Assembly (NCBI GenBank): GCA_905236065.1
Contig: CAJONZ010000071.1
Location: 1 to 64,000 of the forward strand
Length of the DNA: 64,000 nt
DNA from: an uncultured Bacteroidaceae bacterium
GTDB taxonomy: Bacteria; Bacteroidota; Bacteroidia; Bacteroidales; Bacteroidaceae
Reading direction: 5' to 3'
Under the pieces are notes generated by a model that had not been told where the DNA came from, searched no databases, and saw only the letters and a list, made by a program, of their open reading frames with translations. Made by a program: the position numbers and the translations under genes. The stretch's first letter is position 1. Each line of letters starts with the position of its first letter. Below are positions 1 through 9,854 of the stretch, piece after piece.

Positions 1-141
1 GATGAGGTTCACCTTATCGAACTCTGGGTGCTTGTTGTACTCTTCCTCGATGGTACCGAGAACTTCTTCTACAGCCTGATGATACTCTGGCTCATTTGGA
101 AAACGACGTTTGAGGTCTTCTAAAACTTTTTTTGCGTCCAT
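1..141 (-). CDS. gdhA: NADP-type glutamate dehydrogenase, N-terminal fragment (continues beyond window)
   Basis: Reverse complement of 1-141 reads MDAKKVLEDLKRRFPNEPEYHQAVEEVLGTIEEEYNKHPEFDKVNLI, typical of Bacteroidetes glutamate dehydrogenase N-termini. Confidence 0.8.
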   Translation of the reverse strand, partial: MDAKKVLEDLKRRFPNEPEYHQAVEEVLGTIEEEYNKHPEFDKVNLI

Positions 142-272
142 TTGTAGATTTTGTTTTTTAGATTTTGTTTTTATGTTATTTGTTGTTTCTCTGTGATGAT
201 TGTTCGCGTACACCGTGCAGGTGTTTGCGCCCGTTAGGCAGTCTTTTGCCCCTTTTTTCATTGTTTCGGCTG

Positions 273-280
273 CAAAGGTA
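273..280 (-). promoter_or_regulatory. Putative Bacteroidetes -7 box TACCTTTG for gdhA
   Basis: CAAAGGTA on + strand, about 130 bp upstream of the gdhA ATG; matches TAnnTTTG. Confidence 0.5.
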
Positions 281-506
281 TGTATTTCTCTTTAAACCCA
301 CAAACAAAAATGTAAAAAAAACAGCAAAACAATAGAAAAAGTTACTTTTATTTATCATTTCATGTGTTTTTATGGCTTTTTTCCATCTTTTTGTACTTTT
401 TCAAACAATTTGACAGAAGTCAAGAAAGCACGGTGGACATCGCATGATGAAAAGCCTTTTCGGTGGTTGTTGACTGCCTTGAAGAAGGGGGTGAATTGTT
501 TCGAAA

Positions 507-589
507 ATGACGCAGAACTCTTCTCGTGAATACAGTTCTGCGTGAAATCGAATACAGTTCTGCGTCATCTCCGATAGAGTTCAGCGTTG
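507..589 (-). repeat. Dispersed intergenic element, copy 1 (22-bp-phased AGTTCTGCGT motifs)
   Basis: Reverse complement aligns without gaps over 83 nt to 23983-24065 with about 10 mismatches; GCGT cores at 540, 562 and 584 are exactly 22 bp apart. Confidence 0.75.
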
Positions 590-722
590 TGAAAGGTTGG
601 TTTTTATGGGATTGCAAAGCCGTTTGGTCGGGGAAACGGACAGAAAGGACGCGAAAACAACTTCTTGGCAGGTGAAAAGGCTGATTTGCTGCCCTTTATT
701 TGTTTATTTTTGTAAAAAGAGC

Positions 723-730
723 TAACTTTG
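723..730 (+). promoter_or_regulatory. Putative -7 box TAACTTTG for SusC-like gene
   Basis: TAnnTTTG match just upstream of the SusC ORF. Confidence 0.45.
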
Positions 731-748
731 CACCCCAATATATAAATA

Positions 749-3700
749 ATGTATTTGTTGCGAATGAAAAAAGACATACTATTTTCGGTTTTTATATTGT
801 TTTCTTTAGGTACCTTGGCGCAGTCGTCAGGCAAGAACGAGGATTTTGTGGTGGCTGACACGATCTCGCTGGACAATGTCATCGTGACGGGTTACCAGAA
901 GATTGACAAGCGCTATACGACCAGTTCGGTGACGACCATCAAGATGGAGGATTTGAAGCTGCCGGGCTTCACGAGTATAGACCAGATGATGGAGGGTAAG
1001 ATTCCCGACCTGGTGCTGACGACGAATTCTGGCGAAATCAATGCGACCCCTCGCTTGCGTATTCGTGGTACCTCGACCCTGATTGGTAACCGCGAACCGT
1101 TGTGGGTGCTTGACGGAATCGTGCTGACCGACCCCGTGAACCTGTCGCCCGACGTGTTGAATGACCCCGACTATGTGAACCGGGTGGGCAACGCCATTTC
1201 GGGCATCAACCCACAGGACATCCTGCGTATCGACGTGCTGAAGGACGCGGCGGCCACGGCCTTGTACGGAACCCGTGCGGCCAACGGCGTCATCGTCATC
1301 ACGACCAAGAGCGGTCGGGTGGGCAAGCCCATCGTCTCGTACAGTGCGAACTTTACGGCCCGCCGCCGCCCGCACTATACGGACGGAAAAATCAACCTGA
1401 TGGACTCGAACGAGCGCATCCAGTTCTCCCAGTTTCTGGCCGAGCAGCATTATCTCTATCCCAGCGGAATGCCGCTCGTGGGCTATGAGTATGCCCTGTC
1501 GAGACTTTATTCGGGCGCGTTGAGCCAACAGGAGTTCAACAACGAGGTGAACAAGATGGCCGGACAGAACACGGACTGGTTCGACATCCTGTGCCACAAC
1601 TCTTTTTCGCACGACCACAGTGTGTCGGTGAGCGGCGGTTCGGCGGCGGTGCGCTACTATGCCTCGTTGGGCTACACCGGGCAGGACGACGTGATTAAGA
1701 ACACGACCAACCGTCGCTATACGGGTATGGCGAAAATTGATGTGAAGTTCACGTCGAAGTTCGATATGCAGCTGAACGTCACAGGCTATCAGAACGACCG
1801 AAAGTACAATGCGGCAGAGGTGAATCCGACCGACTATGCCTACAAGACCAGCCGCGCCATCCCAGCTTACAACGACGACGGGTCGTATTACTACTACAAG
1901 AAGAATACGGGCGGCTATGCGGGCTACCTGAACTATAGCATCCTGAACGAACTGGATAACTCGTTCCAGAAGCAGGAAGTGAGCAACATCATGGCGACGC
2001 TCAACCTGCACTACCGTCCGTTGTCATGGATGCACCTGACGGGCATTCTCTCGGTCAACACGTCGTCTTCCAATGCCGAAACGCACTATGGCGAGAGCAC
2101 GTTCCATTCGGCTTCACTCCGCAGGAGCGAGGTGGACGAGCAGCCGGGAACGGACAGTGAGATGCCCTACGGCGGTGAATATACGAAGCAGACCACCAGC
2201 ACGAAGGGCTATACAGCCCGTTTGCAGATGGACATCAACAAATATCTGGGTGAGTATGAGCAGCATGTCATCAACTTCTCGTTAGGTTTTGAGGCTTCCT
2301 CCACGTTGTACAAAGGTTATAAGCGCACAGATCGTGGCTTCTACCTGGACCGTGGCGAGACGTTTGTGGTGAATGTGCCCAGTACGTTCAACAGCTATTA
2401 TGAGTGGATGAAGGGCAATGTGCCGACCATCACGGACGAGCGGACGAACCTGGCCTCGGCCTACGCCACGCTGTCCTATACCTACAACAACCTTTTCACG
2501 CTGAATGCCAACACCCGCTACGACGGTTCGAACAAGTTTGGTAGCCGCAGCAACGAGAAGATTCTGCCCATCTGGTCAGTGTCGGGCAATGCGAACATCC
2601 TGAACATTGCCAAGATTGAGGCCGACTGGGTGGACAACCTGATGTTCAAGGCTTCGTATGGTGAGCAGGGAAACATGCTGGACGACCAGACGCCGGTGAT
2701 GGTCATCAAGAAGGGTACGATGGATGCTTACTACGGCGAGATGGTGACGAAGGCGGCGCTGTTTGCCAATCCTGACCTGAAGTGGGAGAAGACCCACTCG
2801 GTCAATGTGGGTCTGGAGTCGGGCTTCTTCGGCGGTCGTTTGCAGTTTGGCATTGAGTATTACCACAAACGCACGACAGATGCCTTCATGTCGAAGACCA
2901 TCAGCGACGTGAACGGCTACACGTCTTACATTGTCAATTCGGGCACCATCATCAACAAGGGTTTCAACGTGACGCTGTCTGCTACGCCCGTGAAGCTGAA
3001 GAATTTCTACTGGATTCTTTCTGGCAACCTGTCGAAGGTGTATAACAAGGTGACGACCACGCCCGGTGGCTCGACGTATGAGCTGAATAACTTCCTGAAC
3101 GGTACGGCGGTGGTTGAAGGACAGCCTGTGGGCACGTTCTACAGCTATCAGTTCGTCGGACTGAACAGCGAAGACGGAGGCCCCGTCATCAACGACTGGG
3201 AAGACCGGCAAAGCGAGCTTGAGAACCTGGACAACTACGAAGCTTACACCCGTGTGTTAGTTCCGAGCGGCAAGCGTGAGGCCGACCTGACAGGAAGTAT
3301 CAACAATACGTTTACCTACAAAAATTGGCGACTGGGCATCACGCTGACCTATGCCTTCGGGGCAAAGACCCGCCTGTTCCGTCTGTTCGACGGTTTTACG
3401 GGTGGCTACTCCAGCGAGGCCAATGTCAGCCGCGACTTGTTGGAGCGTTGGCAGCGTCCGGGCGACGAGGCATTCACCGACATCCCGTCCATCATGGGCA
3501 GTGGCAACCCAAGCTACTATACGTATGCCAACCACTGGAGTGCGAGCGACCTGTACAAGGGCCCGAAGTTTACGCCCAACTACTGGACGATATATGACTA
3601 TTCGACGGCGCGGGTGGTCAGTGCGGACTATGTGAAGCTGCAGAATGTGTCCTTGACCTACGAGTTTGACAAAAAGCTACTGAGCAAGATGAGGCTGGGC

Positions 3701-3847
3701 CGTCTGGCGCTCACGCTCTCGGCCACCAATCTGCACACATGGTGCGACAAGCGCCTGCGTGGACAGACACCGACGCAGGGCGGCTTCACGGAGGTTCAGT
3801 TGAGCGATTGCCCGGTTTATACGCTGGGCGTGAATGTGGAGTTTTAG
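749..3847 (+). CDS. SusC/RagA-like TonB-dependent outer membrane receptor (alternative start 764)
   Basis: 1032 aa; signal peptide, VIVTGYQ plug motif, PLWVLDGI, DVLKDAAATALYGTRAANGVIVITTKSG signature, C-terminal beta-barrel. Confidence 0.95.
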   Translation: MYLLRMKKDILFSVFILFSLGTLAQSSGKNEDFVVADTISLDNVIVTGYQKIDKRYTTSSVTTIKMEDLKLPGFTSIDQMMEGKIPDLVLTTNSGEINATPRLRIRGTSTLIGNREPLWVLDGIVLTDPVNLSPDVLNDPDYVNRVGNAISGINPQDILRIDVLKDAAATALYGTRAANGVIVITTKSGRVGKPIVSYSANFTARRRPHYTDGKINLMDSNERIQFSQFLAEQHYLYPSGMPLVGYEYALSRLYSGALSQQEFNNEVNKMAGQNTDWFDILCHNSFSHDHSVSVSGGSAAVRYYASLGYTGQDDVIKNTTNRRYTGMAKIDVKFTSKFDMQLNVTGYQNDRKYNAAEVNPTDYAYKTSRAIPAYNDDGSYYYYKKNTGGYAGYLNYSILNELDNSFQKQEVSNIMATLNLHYRPLSWMHLTGILSVNTSSSNAETHYGESTFHSASLRRSEVDEQPGTDSEMPYGGEYTKQTTSTKGYTARLQMDINKYLGEYEQHVINFSLGFEASSTLYKGYKRTDRGFYLDRGETFVVNVPSTFNSYYEWMKGNVPTITDERTNLASAYATLSYTYNNLFTLNANTRYDGSNKFGSRSNEKILPIWSVSGNANILNIAKIEADWVDNLMFKASYGEQGNMLDDQTPVMVIKKGTMDAYYGEMVTKAALFANPDLKWEKTHSVNVGLESGFFGGRLQFGIEYYHKRTTDAFMSKTISDVNGYTSYIVNSGTIINKGFNVTLSATPVKLKNFYWILSGNLSKVYNKVTTTPGGSTYELNNFLNGTAVVEGQPVGTFYSYQFVGLNSEDGGPVINDWEDRQSELENLDNYEAYTRVLVPSGKREADLTGSINNTFTYKNWRLGITLTYAFGAKTRLFRLFDGFTGGYSSEANVSRDLLERWQRPGDEAFTDIPSIMGSGNPSYYTYANHWSASDLYKGPKFTPNYWTIYDYSTARVVSADYVKLQNVSLTYEFDKKLLSKMRLGRLALTLSATNLHTWCDKRLRGQTPTQGGFTEVQLSDCPVYTLGVNVEF

Positions 3848-3929
3848 GAATAGCCCCTTTCCCTTGCTCCCTCATTCCCTTTAGGGCAAGGGGAAAGTCA
3901 ATGGACAGAATGAAAAATGAAAAAATGAT

Positions 3930-5510
3930 ATGAAGAAGAAACTAACATATATTTGCATGGTTGGCCTGGCGCTGTTGTTGCAGGGCTGTGGAAAATTTCT
4001 GGAGGAGTATAGTCAGGACACGGACTATGTGCGTACCTGGAAGGACTTGGACGAGTTGCTGATAGGCGACTGCTATTTGCCGGTGGAGGAATCGAACTAC
4101 ATCAGCTATTCCACCAATGTAGGCTCGTGGCTGCACCTGCTTGCCGACGAGGTGGAGGAATGCCAGTCGGGCTATGTCATGAATCAGGCAGAGGGTGACT
4201 ACCGTGCCAAGTCGTTTGGCTATTACACCTGGCAGCAGCGGGTGGGGCAGAACGAGACGTTCACGGATTTCTATGTGGAGAACGAGACGTGGACGAAGAT
4301 TTATTACTGCATCAATGTGGCCAACAATATTCTGGAGAGCGTGGAGGATGTACCCCAAAGTTCCGATGCAGAGCGGCAAGGGGTGCATAAGGTGAAGGGA
4401 GAGGCACACTTTTTGCGGGCATTCTATTATTTTTGGCTTGCCAATCTATATGGGAAGCCCTACCATCCGGCAACTGCCGCGACCGACCTTTGTGTGCCGC
4501 TGAAGACGAGTGCCGTGGTGGAGGACCGAAAATTTGACCGGGCCACCGTAGCCGAAATCTATGCACAGGTGCTGACAGACCTGGCCGAGGCAGAGAACCA
4601 TCTGGCTCAGAACAAAATGGAGCGGAAGAGTATTTATCGTGCCGATGTCGTGTCCTGCTATCTGTTGTTGAGTCGAGTCTATCTTTATATGCAGAATTGG
4701 CAGAAGGCTGCTGAATATGCGAAGCTGGTCATGGACGCGCATCCGTCGCTGATGAACCTGAACGTGGCGACGGGTAAGTTCTTGGTGAAGGATAATGCGG
4801 AGAATATTTTCTCCATGGGCGGAAGCGATGTCCCCCGCCTGTTCAATTATCTCTGCCAGTCCTACAGCGTGAGCCGTGAACTCTATGCAGCTTATTCCTC
4901 TTCTGATTTGAGAAAAGTGAGATGGTTCTGGCAGAAGGGTAATTTTGTCGGCCCCATCCGTACTCCCGTGGGCAGCACCTATCTGACCTATAATGTGAAG
5001 GATGCGGACTATTACACGAAAGCCTACTCCATGAACTATTATCAGGAGGAAGTCTCTGGCCTCTTCCTGCTTCGCTCTGCGGAAGCGTATCTGAACTATG
5101 CGGAAGCGGAGGCATACATGGGCGATGAGGCCGAGGCGCAACGGGCGGTGACGATGCTCAGGGCGAACCGTTTCGATACGTCTTCGAACTATCAGGTTAC
5201 GGCGACAGGCGCTGACCTGATTTCCGCCATTCGGAGGGAACGACGCCTGGAACTGGTGCTTGAAGGGCATCGTTGGTTCGACCTGCGCCGCTACATGGTG
5301 TGTCAGGTACAGCCGGAAAGCATCTCCATCGCCCATGAGTGGACGACTTATTCCGACCATCTGTCCACGAAAGTGGTGGAGCGTCGCCGCTATGTGTTGG
5401 AAGAGAACGACCCAGCCTACACCCTGCCCATCCCCCAGGAGGTGCTGACCTTCAATACGGGCATGGAGAACAATGTGCGTCCGTGGCGCAATTATACATC
5501 TGTACAGTAA
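3930..5510 (+). CDS. SusD/RagB-like nutrient-binding lipoprotein
   Basis: Lipobox LLQGCGKF; SusD features (HFLRAFYYFWLANLYG, ...RRERRLELVLEGHRWFDLRRY); directly follows SusC. Confidence 0.95.
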   Translation: MKKKLTYICMVGLALLLQGCGKFLEEYSQDTDYVRTWKDLDELLIGDCYLPVEESNYISYSTNVGSWLHLLADEVEECQSGYVMNQAEGDYRAKSFGYYTWQQRVGQNETFTDFYVENETWTKIYYCINVANNILESVEDVPQSSDAERQGVHKVKGEAHFLRAFYYFWLANLYGKPYHPATAATDLCVPLKTSAVVEDRKFDRATVAEIYAQVLTDLAEAENHLAQNKMERKSIYRADVVSCYLLLSRVYLYMQNWQKAAEYAKLVMDAHPSLMNLNVATGKFLVKDNAENIFSMGGSDVPRLFNYLCQSYSVSRELYAAYSSSDLRKVRWFWQKGNFVGPIRTPVGSTYLTYNVKDADYYTKAYSMNYYQEEVSGLFLLRSAEAYLNYAEAEAYMGDEAEAQRAVTMLRANRFDTSSNYQVTATGADLISAIRRERRLELVLEGHRWFDLRRYMVCQVQPESISIAHEWTTYSDHLSTKVVERRRYVLEENDPAYTLPIPQEVLTFNTGMENNVRPWRNYTSVQ

Positions 5511-5583
5511 AAGGAGGGCAAGAAGCGGTTCTTGGCCATCCAAGCGTACGAAAGAAACGATAAGCTACCGATATAAGTGAAAA

Positions 5584-6501
5584 ATGAAGAATATGATTTA
5601 CCATTTACGATTTGGTTTTCTGGTGGGCCTTCTGCTATGCCTTTTCATGCAGGGCTGTAAAAAGGACGAAGTGGAGGTTGACATCAAGGACGTGACCGTA
5701 CCCTTCCTTCCTGCCGTGGATGATAATAGCGAGGAGGCACAGTTGCGCCGTGAGTTCTTTTCGACCTACCATTCCTATTTGCTGTTTAACGACACCTTGC
5801 AGCACTACGAAACAGGCAAGGACATCAATGGCGAGCCGCACTACTTTACCGAGGTGCTCGACATTACCTACGACATTGGTGCGAGCAACACGTCCAACAA
5901 TAAATACACCTACACCTTGCTCGCCGACACCCAGCAAAAGCGTGAGGCCGTGGCCTACGTGCAGGAATACATCCTCCCCCATATCACGGGAAAGCTGATG
6001 CCCTATTCATGGCTTCTGGTGGATAAGATTACCCGTGAATTTATCGGGGCAATCACCTCGCCAGTGGCCGTTACCGGGCAGCGTGCCGTTGTGATTGCCT
6101 GCAATTCCCTGTCCAAACGCACGGCGGCTCAGAAGCAGACATACACCCGTCAAGTGATGAATGCCATCATTGCCAAACTTGCCAACGACAATGTGGATGC
6201 CTTCGAGGAGTTTTTCGCGGTCAGCAGTTCTTACTACGATAAATCTTTCACGGCCCCGAAAACGAGTGCCGAGAACACCGCCATATTGAATGAGGCAGGT
6301 TTCATCGAGCAGGGACAGCAATATGGAAGCAAAGTCAACGGCCTGTATCCGAGTCAGGAGATAGACATGAGTTCCTTCTCCCGTCAGGTAGTGGCCCTCA
6401 CGTCCGAAGCATTTGAGAAAAAGTATGGAAAGTACCCACTGGTGATGAGAAAATACGAGATCATGCGAAAAATCTTAATGGAGTTGGGATACCAAGAATG
6501 A
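5584..6501 (+). CDS. Lipoprotein, possibly related to SusCD-linked zinc-metallopeptidase-like lipoproteins but lacking HExxH
   Basis: Lipobox FMQGCKKD; position after SusD; no HExxH in the translation. Confidence 0.5.
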   Translation: MKNMIYHLRFGFLVGLLLCLFMQGCKKDEVEVDIKDVTVPFLPAVDDNSEEAQLRREFFSTYHSYLLFNDTLQHYETGKDINGEPHYFTEVLDITYDIGASNTSNNKYTYTLLADTQQKREAVAYVQEYILPHITGKLMPYSWLLVDKITREFIGAITSPVAVTGQRAVVIACNSLSKRTAAQKQTYTRQVMNAIIAKLANDNVDAFEEFFAVSSSYYDKSFTAPKTSAENTAILNEAGFIEQGQQYGSKVNGLYPSQEIDMSSFSRQVVALTSEAFEKKYGKYPLVMRKYEIMRKILMELGYQE

Positions 6502-6534
6502 GAAAATGAAGAATTAAGAATGAAGAATGAGGAA

Positions 6535-7170
6535 ATGAAGAAGAATAGAAATAGATTGCTTTTGTTTGTCGTGTCTTCGTTGCTGATGCTTGTTGCATGC
6601 TCGAAGGATGACACGGTGAGCGTGACAGAGCCTACAGCCACGGGCATGTTTACCGATGTCCGCGACGGGAACGTTTATTCATTCGTGACCATTGATGGGC
6701 TTGATTGGCTGGTGGAGAATTTCCGTTTCGACTTGGGAGACCGGGACAAATGCTGCGTCTATCAGAACGAGGACGATTTCAAGCTGCAAATATATTCAAC
6801 GGAGAACCTTCCGAAGTTCGGAATGCTTTACACCCTGTCTGGTGCGCAAGAAGCGGTGCCCGAAGGCTGGCGTCTTCCAACCGATGCCGATTGGACGGCT
6901 TTGGAGCAGAACGGAGGCTATCTGTCTGCAGCGTTCGGACTCGTTTACGGTGGCTATTTTACCAAAAACACGGTGAATGCAGCGGCGAACGGTAGCCGTT
7001 TCAAGGGTGCCTGGGCCTATTTTTGGAGCAGTACCAAGGATGAGGGCAAGAATGGCATATTCTATTTTGCCCGGAAGAAGTTCTACAACGAGCAGACAAT
7101 GGAGCGCCTCAGCATGGAGCCCGAAGCCTATTTCCTCAGCCTCCGTCTGGTACGCGAAAAGTTAAAATAA
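6535..7170 (+). CDS. FISUMP-domain lipoprotein (Fibrobacter succinogenes major paralogous domain)
   Basis: DVRDGNVYSFVTIDGLDWLVENFRFD...GMLYTLSGAQEAVPEGWRLPTDADWTAL; start 6535 gives MKKNRNRLLLFVVSSLLMLVACSK. Confidence 0.75.
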   Translation: MKKNRNRLLLFVVSSLLMLVACSKDDTVSVTEPTATGMFTDVRDGNVYSFVTIDGLDWLVENFRFDLGDRDKCCVYQNEDDFKLQIYSTENLPKFGMLYTLSGAQEAVPEGWRLPTDADWTALEQNGGYLSAAFGLVYGGYFTKNTVNAAANGSRFKGAWAYFWSSTKDEGKNGIFYFARKKFYNEQTMERLSMEPEAYFLSLRLVREKLK

Positions 7171-7216
7171 AAAATGGAAAGTGAAAAGACTAACTAACAT
7201 AACCGCAAAAACCGCA

Positions 7217-8650
7217 ATGAAAAAGATATTGACCCTATTCCTGCTTTTGCAGGCAACAACCCTGCCGCTGTGCGCACAGCAGCACAACGTGACCTTCACG
7301 GGAAGAATCCTCAAATACCTCCCGACGGACACATTATATATATATGTACAGGGAGGAGAGAAGGAAGGCTACGATACGCTTTCCATCGATAAAAAGGGAC
7401 GTTTCACCTATACGACCTTTGTGAAGGACATGACGGAGGGATTGGTTTTCACCAACAATGGCACTCCAGAGCAAAGCGATGCCTTCAGCGTACTGTTGCA
7501 GCCCGGCAAGAAGATTCATGCGGAACTCTCGCTCCGTCCTTTCTCTGTGAACTATTCAGGCGACGAGGCAGAGAAATCCACCTACGCCAATCAGTATTAT
7601 CAGGCTTTTTCTCGCTCCACAAAGTTGCAGGGCGACACGTTGGCCGCCAACTATCCGACTTTTGCAGCCGCTAAGAAGTTTATCGACAGCGAACTCGGAA
7701 AGATGGAGGCCACGGTGCGAACCGTGAAGGACAAAGTCTTTGCCTCGCAGGCTCAGACTGCACTCGACGATCAACGCACGGGGGCCTATTTCGGTTATGC
7801 CGTCAACAGTGAGAAAGCGGGCCGTTCGATGCAGGCCGATGCCGATTTTCAGGCAATCATCAAGGGAATCAATCCGAACGACACCTTGGAGGTGGCAAAA
7901 ATCTATTCCTATTTGGAGTGGTACTATGCTGCCCATCCAGGCCTGTATGCTCCCATGTCCGCCGAAGGTGCAAAAATCAAATACTTAGGTGAATACACCC
8001 AAAATCAGGAAGTTCGCAACAGGGTTGCCAACATCTATCTGATGAACATTCTTTTCCTTGCCTCCTGGGGCATGGACACTGCCGGCGGTGAGTTGAAAGA
8101 TCTTTATGAGCAATATCTTCAGCTTTCTACCGACACCACCTACACAGCCTTCATTCAGGAGAATCTTGCCCGCATTGCCTCCCAGGCTCCGGGTGAAGAC
8201 CCGATAGACTTCCTGTTGGAAAATGCCGACGGTACGAAAGCCCAATTTGCCGATTTGATGGGCAAGGGCCACGTGACTTACATCGATTTCTGGGCCACAT
8301 GGTGCGGACCTTGCAAGGCCGAAATCCCCCACCTCGACAAGATGGTGGCAGCCTATAAGGAGAAGGGACAGCTCTATTCCAAGGAGAATCCCAAGGGAGT
8401 GCGCATCATCTCCATCTCCATCGACACCAAGCGAGACCTCTGGCTGAACAAGCTGGAGAAGGACAACCCGCAGTGGGAGCAATACATCGTTCCCGACCTT
8501 CAGAACTGTCCCGGCATTACTGGCTACAACATCCAGAGCATTCCGCGTTTCATGCTCTTCGACAAGAACGGGAAACTCTTCAAGTCCGCAGCCCCGCGTC
8601 CCAGCGACGTTGAGACCCGCACCCTGATTGACAGCCTCATGGAACGCTAA
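7217..8650 (+). CDS. TlpA-like thioredoxin-fold protein with DUF4369-like N-terminal region
   Basis: Signal peptide; YIDFWATWCGPCKAEIPHLDKM CxxC motif. Confidence 0.88.
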   Translation: MKKILTLFLLLQATTLPLCAQQHNVTFTGRILKYLPTDTLYIYVQGGEKEGYDTLSIDKKGRFTYTTFVKDMTEGLVFTNNGTPEQSDAFSVLLQPGKKIHAELSLRPFSVNYSGDEAEKSTYANQYYQAFSRSTKLQGDTLAANYPTFAAAKKFIDSELGKMEATVRTVKDKVFASQAQTALDDQRTGAYFGYAVNSEKAGRSMQADADFQAIIKGINPNDTLEVAKIYSYLEWYYAAHPGLYAPMSAEGAKIKYLGEYTQNQEVRNRVANIYLMNILFLASWGMDTAGGELKDLYEQYLQLSTDTTYTAFIQENLARIASQAPGEDPIDFLLENADGTKAQFADLMGKGHVTYIDFWATWCGPCKAEIPHLDKMVAAYKEKGQLYSKENPKGVRIISISIDTKRDLWLNKLEKDNPQWEQYIVPDLQNCPGITGYNIQSIPRFMLFDKNGKLFKSAAPRPSDVETRTLIDSLMER

Positions 8651-8675
8651 CCCCCAACCCCAAAAGGGAGGGCTA

Positions 8676-8703
8676 TTTTAACTTTTAACTTTCAACTTTT
8701 AAC
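8676..8703 (+). repeat. 4 x 7-bp heptamer element (TTTTAAC family)
   Basis: ttttaac ttttaac tttcaac ttttaac. Confidence 0.8.
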
Positions 8704-8717
8704 TCAGGAAAATTTCT

Positions 8718-9854
8718 TTGAAGCGTCTCGCTACATATCTCATCGCCCTGTTTTCAACCCTCTGCGTGGCGGCTCAGGATATGCAGGCCGACAGCGTTAC
8801 ACTGACGCTGCCTACGGATGTCTATGCCTACTACGTCACCGTTACGCCTGGCAACACCTTCACAACCATGCTGGGTCATGCGGCTTTGCGTATGCAATGC
8901 CCCTCTGCCGGACTCGACTATTGCTTCACCGTCAAGGCTCCGGAAATCGGCAATGAGTTTACGGCTATGACCTTGCGCACCCTGAAGGCTGGTCTTGTGC
9001 CAGAAGAGACGCCGCAGTTTTTCCAAGACTACATCAGCGAGGGGCGGGGCATCGACGAATACCCCCTGAATCTTACGTTGCAGGAGGCTCGCACCTTGTG
9101 GCGACTCTTGGACGAGGAAGTGGCTCGCGGACTTTATAGGAACGTCGATTACATCCACAACGGTTGTACACAGCAGGTTGCCATCGTGCTCTTTGCCGCC
9201 CTTGGGCAACGCCCGCTTCGCATCGACTCCGTGGCCAACACCCTCTTGCCTTACGAGAATCGCCGTCAGATTCTGGCTCGCTACATGAATCCTTCCTACT
9301 GGAAAGGCTTTGTGGGGCACAGCCTCTACGGTGGCACCCCCGACGAATCCGTCTATGGCCGTGCCAAACTCATCATGCCTGCCGACTTGGCCGCAGCTTT
9401 ACGGCAGATGGAGCTTGCCCGTCCCGCAACCACGGTGGCAAAGCCCACGCTTTCCACCACGCCGCCCGCCTTCTCTCCGCTCATGGCTACGGCACTTTTC
9501 CTGTTGCTTTGTCAGATTCCCGTTAGGCATTCAGTCGTCGATAAGGTTCTGCTCATCGTCTATTCCCTTTTTGCCCTCCTGCTTTGCTGGATTGTTTTCG
9601 TCTCAAAGACACCGGGCACCGAGTGGAACTGGTTGCTCATTCCCTTCAATCCTCTCCCCGTTTTGCTTTACAAGTGGCGAGGCCGCACGTTCCATGTGCT
9701 TTGTGCCGTGGTGCTGCTTGCATTCCTTGTGTTCATGGCGTTCAACCTCAACCGCCTTTTCTTCCTGGAGCAACTGCTCGTTGTGACGGGAATCCTTATA
9801 CGTGTCATTTATCATTCATTTAATATAAACCTTTTAAAACAAAGACAAGTATGA
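8718..9854 (+). CDS. DUF4105-family protein with C-terminal transmembrane segments (TTG start)
   Basis: YYVTVTPGNTFTTMLGHAALRM..., YIHNGCTQQ, hydrophobic C-terminus; TTG at 8718. Confidence 0.75.
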   Translation: MKRLATYLIALFSTLCVAAQDMQADSVTLTLPTDVYAYYVTVTPGNTFTTMLGHAALRMQCPSAGLDYCFTVKAPEIGNEFTAMTLRTLKAGLVPEETPQFFQDYISEGRGIDEYPLNLTLQEARTLWRLLDEEVARGLYRNVDYIHNGCTQQVAIVLFAALGQRPLRIDSVANTLLPYENRRQILARYMNPSYWKGFVGHSLYGGTPDESVYGRAKLIMPADLAAALRQMELARPATTVAKPTLSTTPPAFSPLMATALFLLLCQIPVRHSVVDKVLLIVYSLFALLLCWIVFVSKTPGTEWNWLLIPFNPLPVLLYKWRGRTFHVLCAVVLLAFLVFMAFNLNRLFFLEQLLVVTGILIRVIYHSFNINLLKQRQV

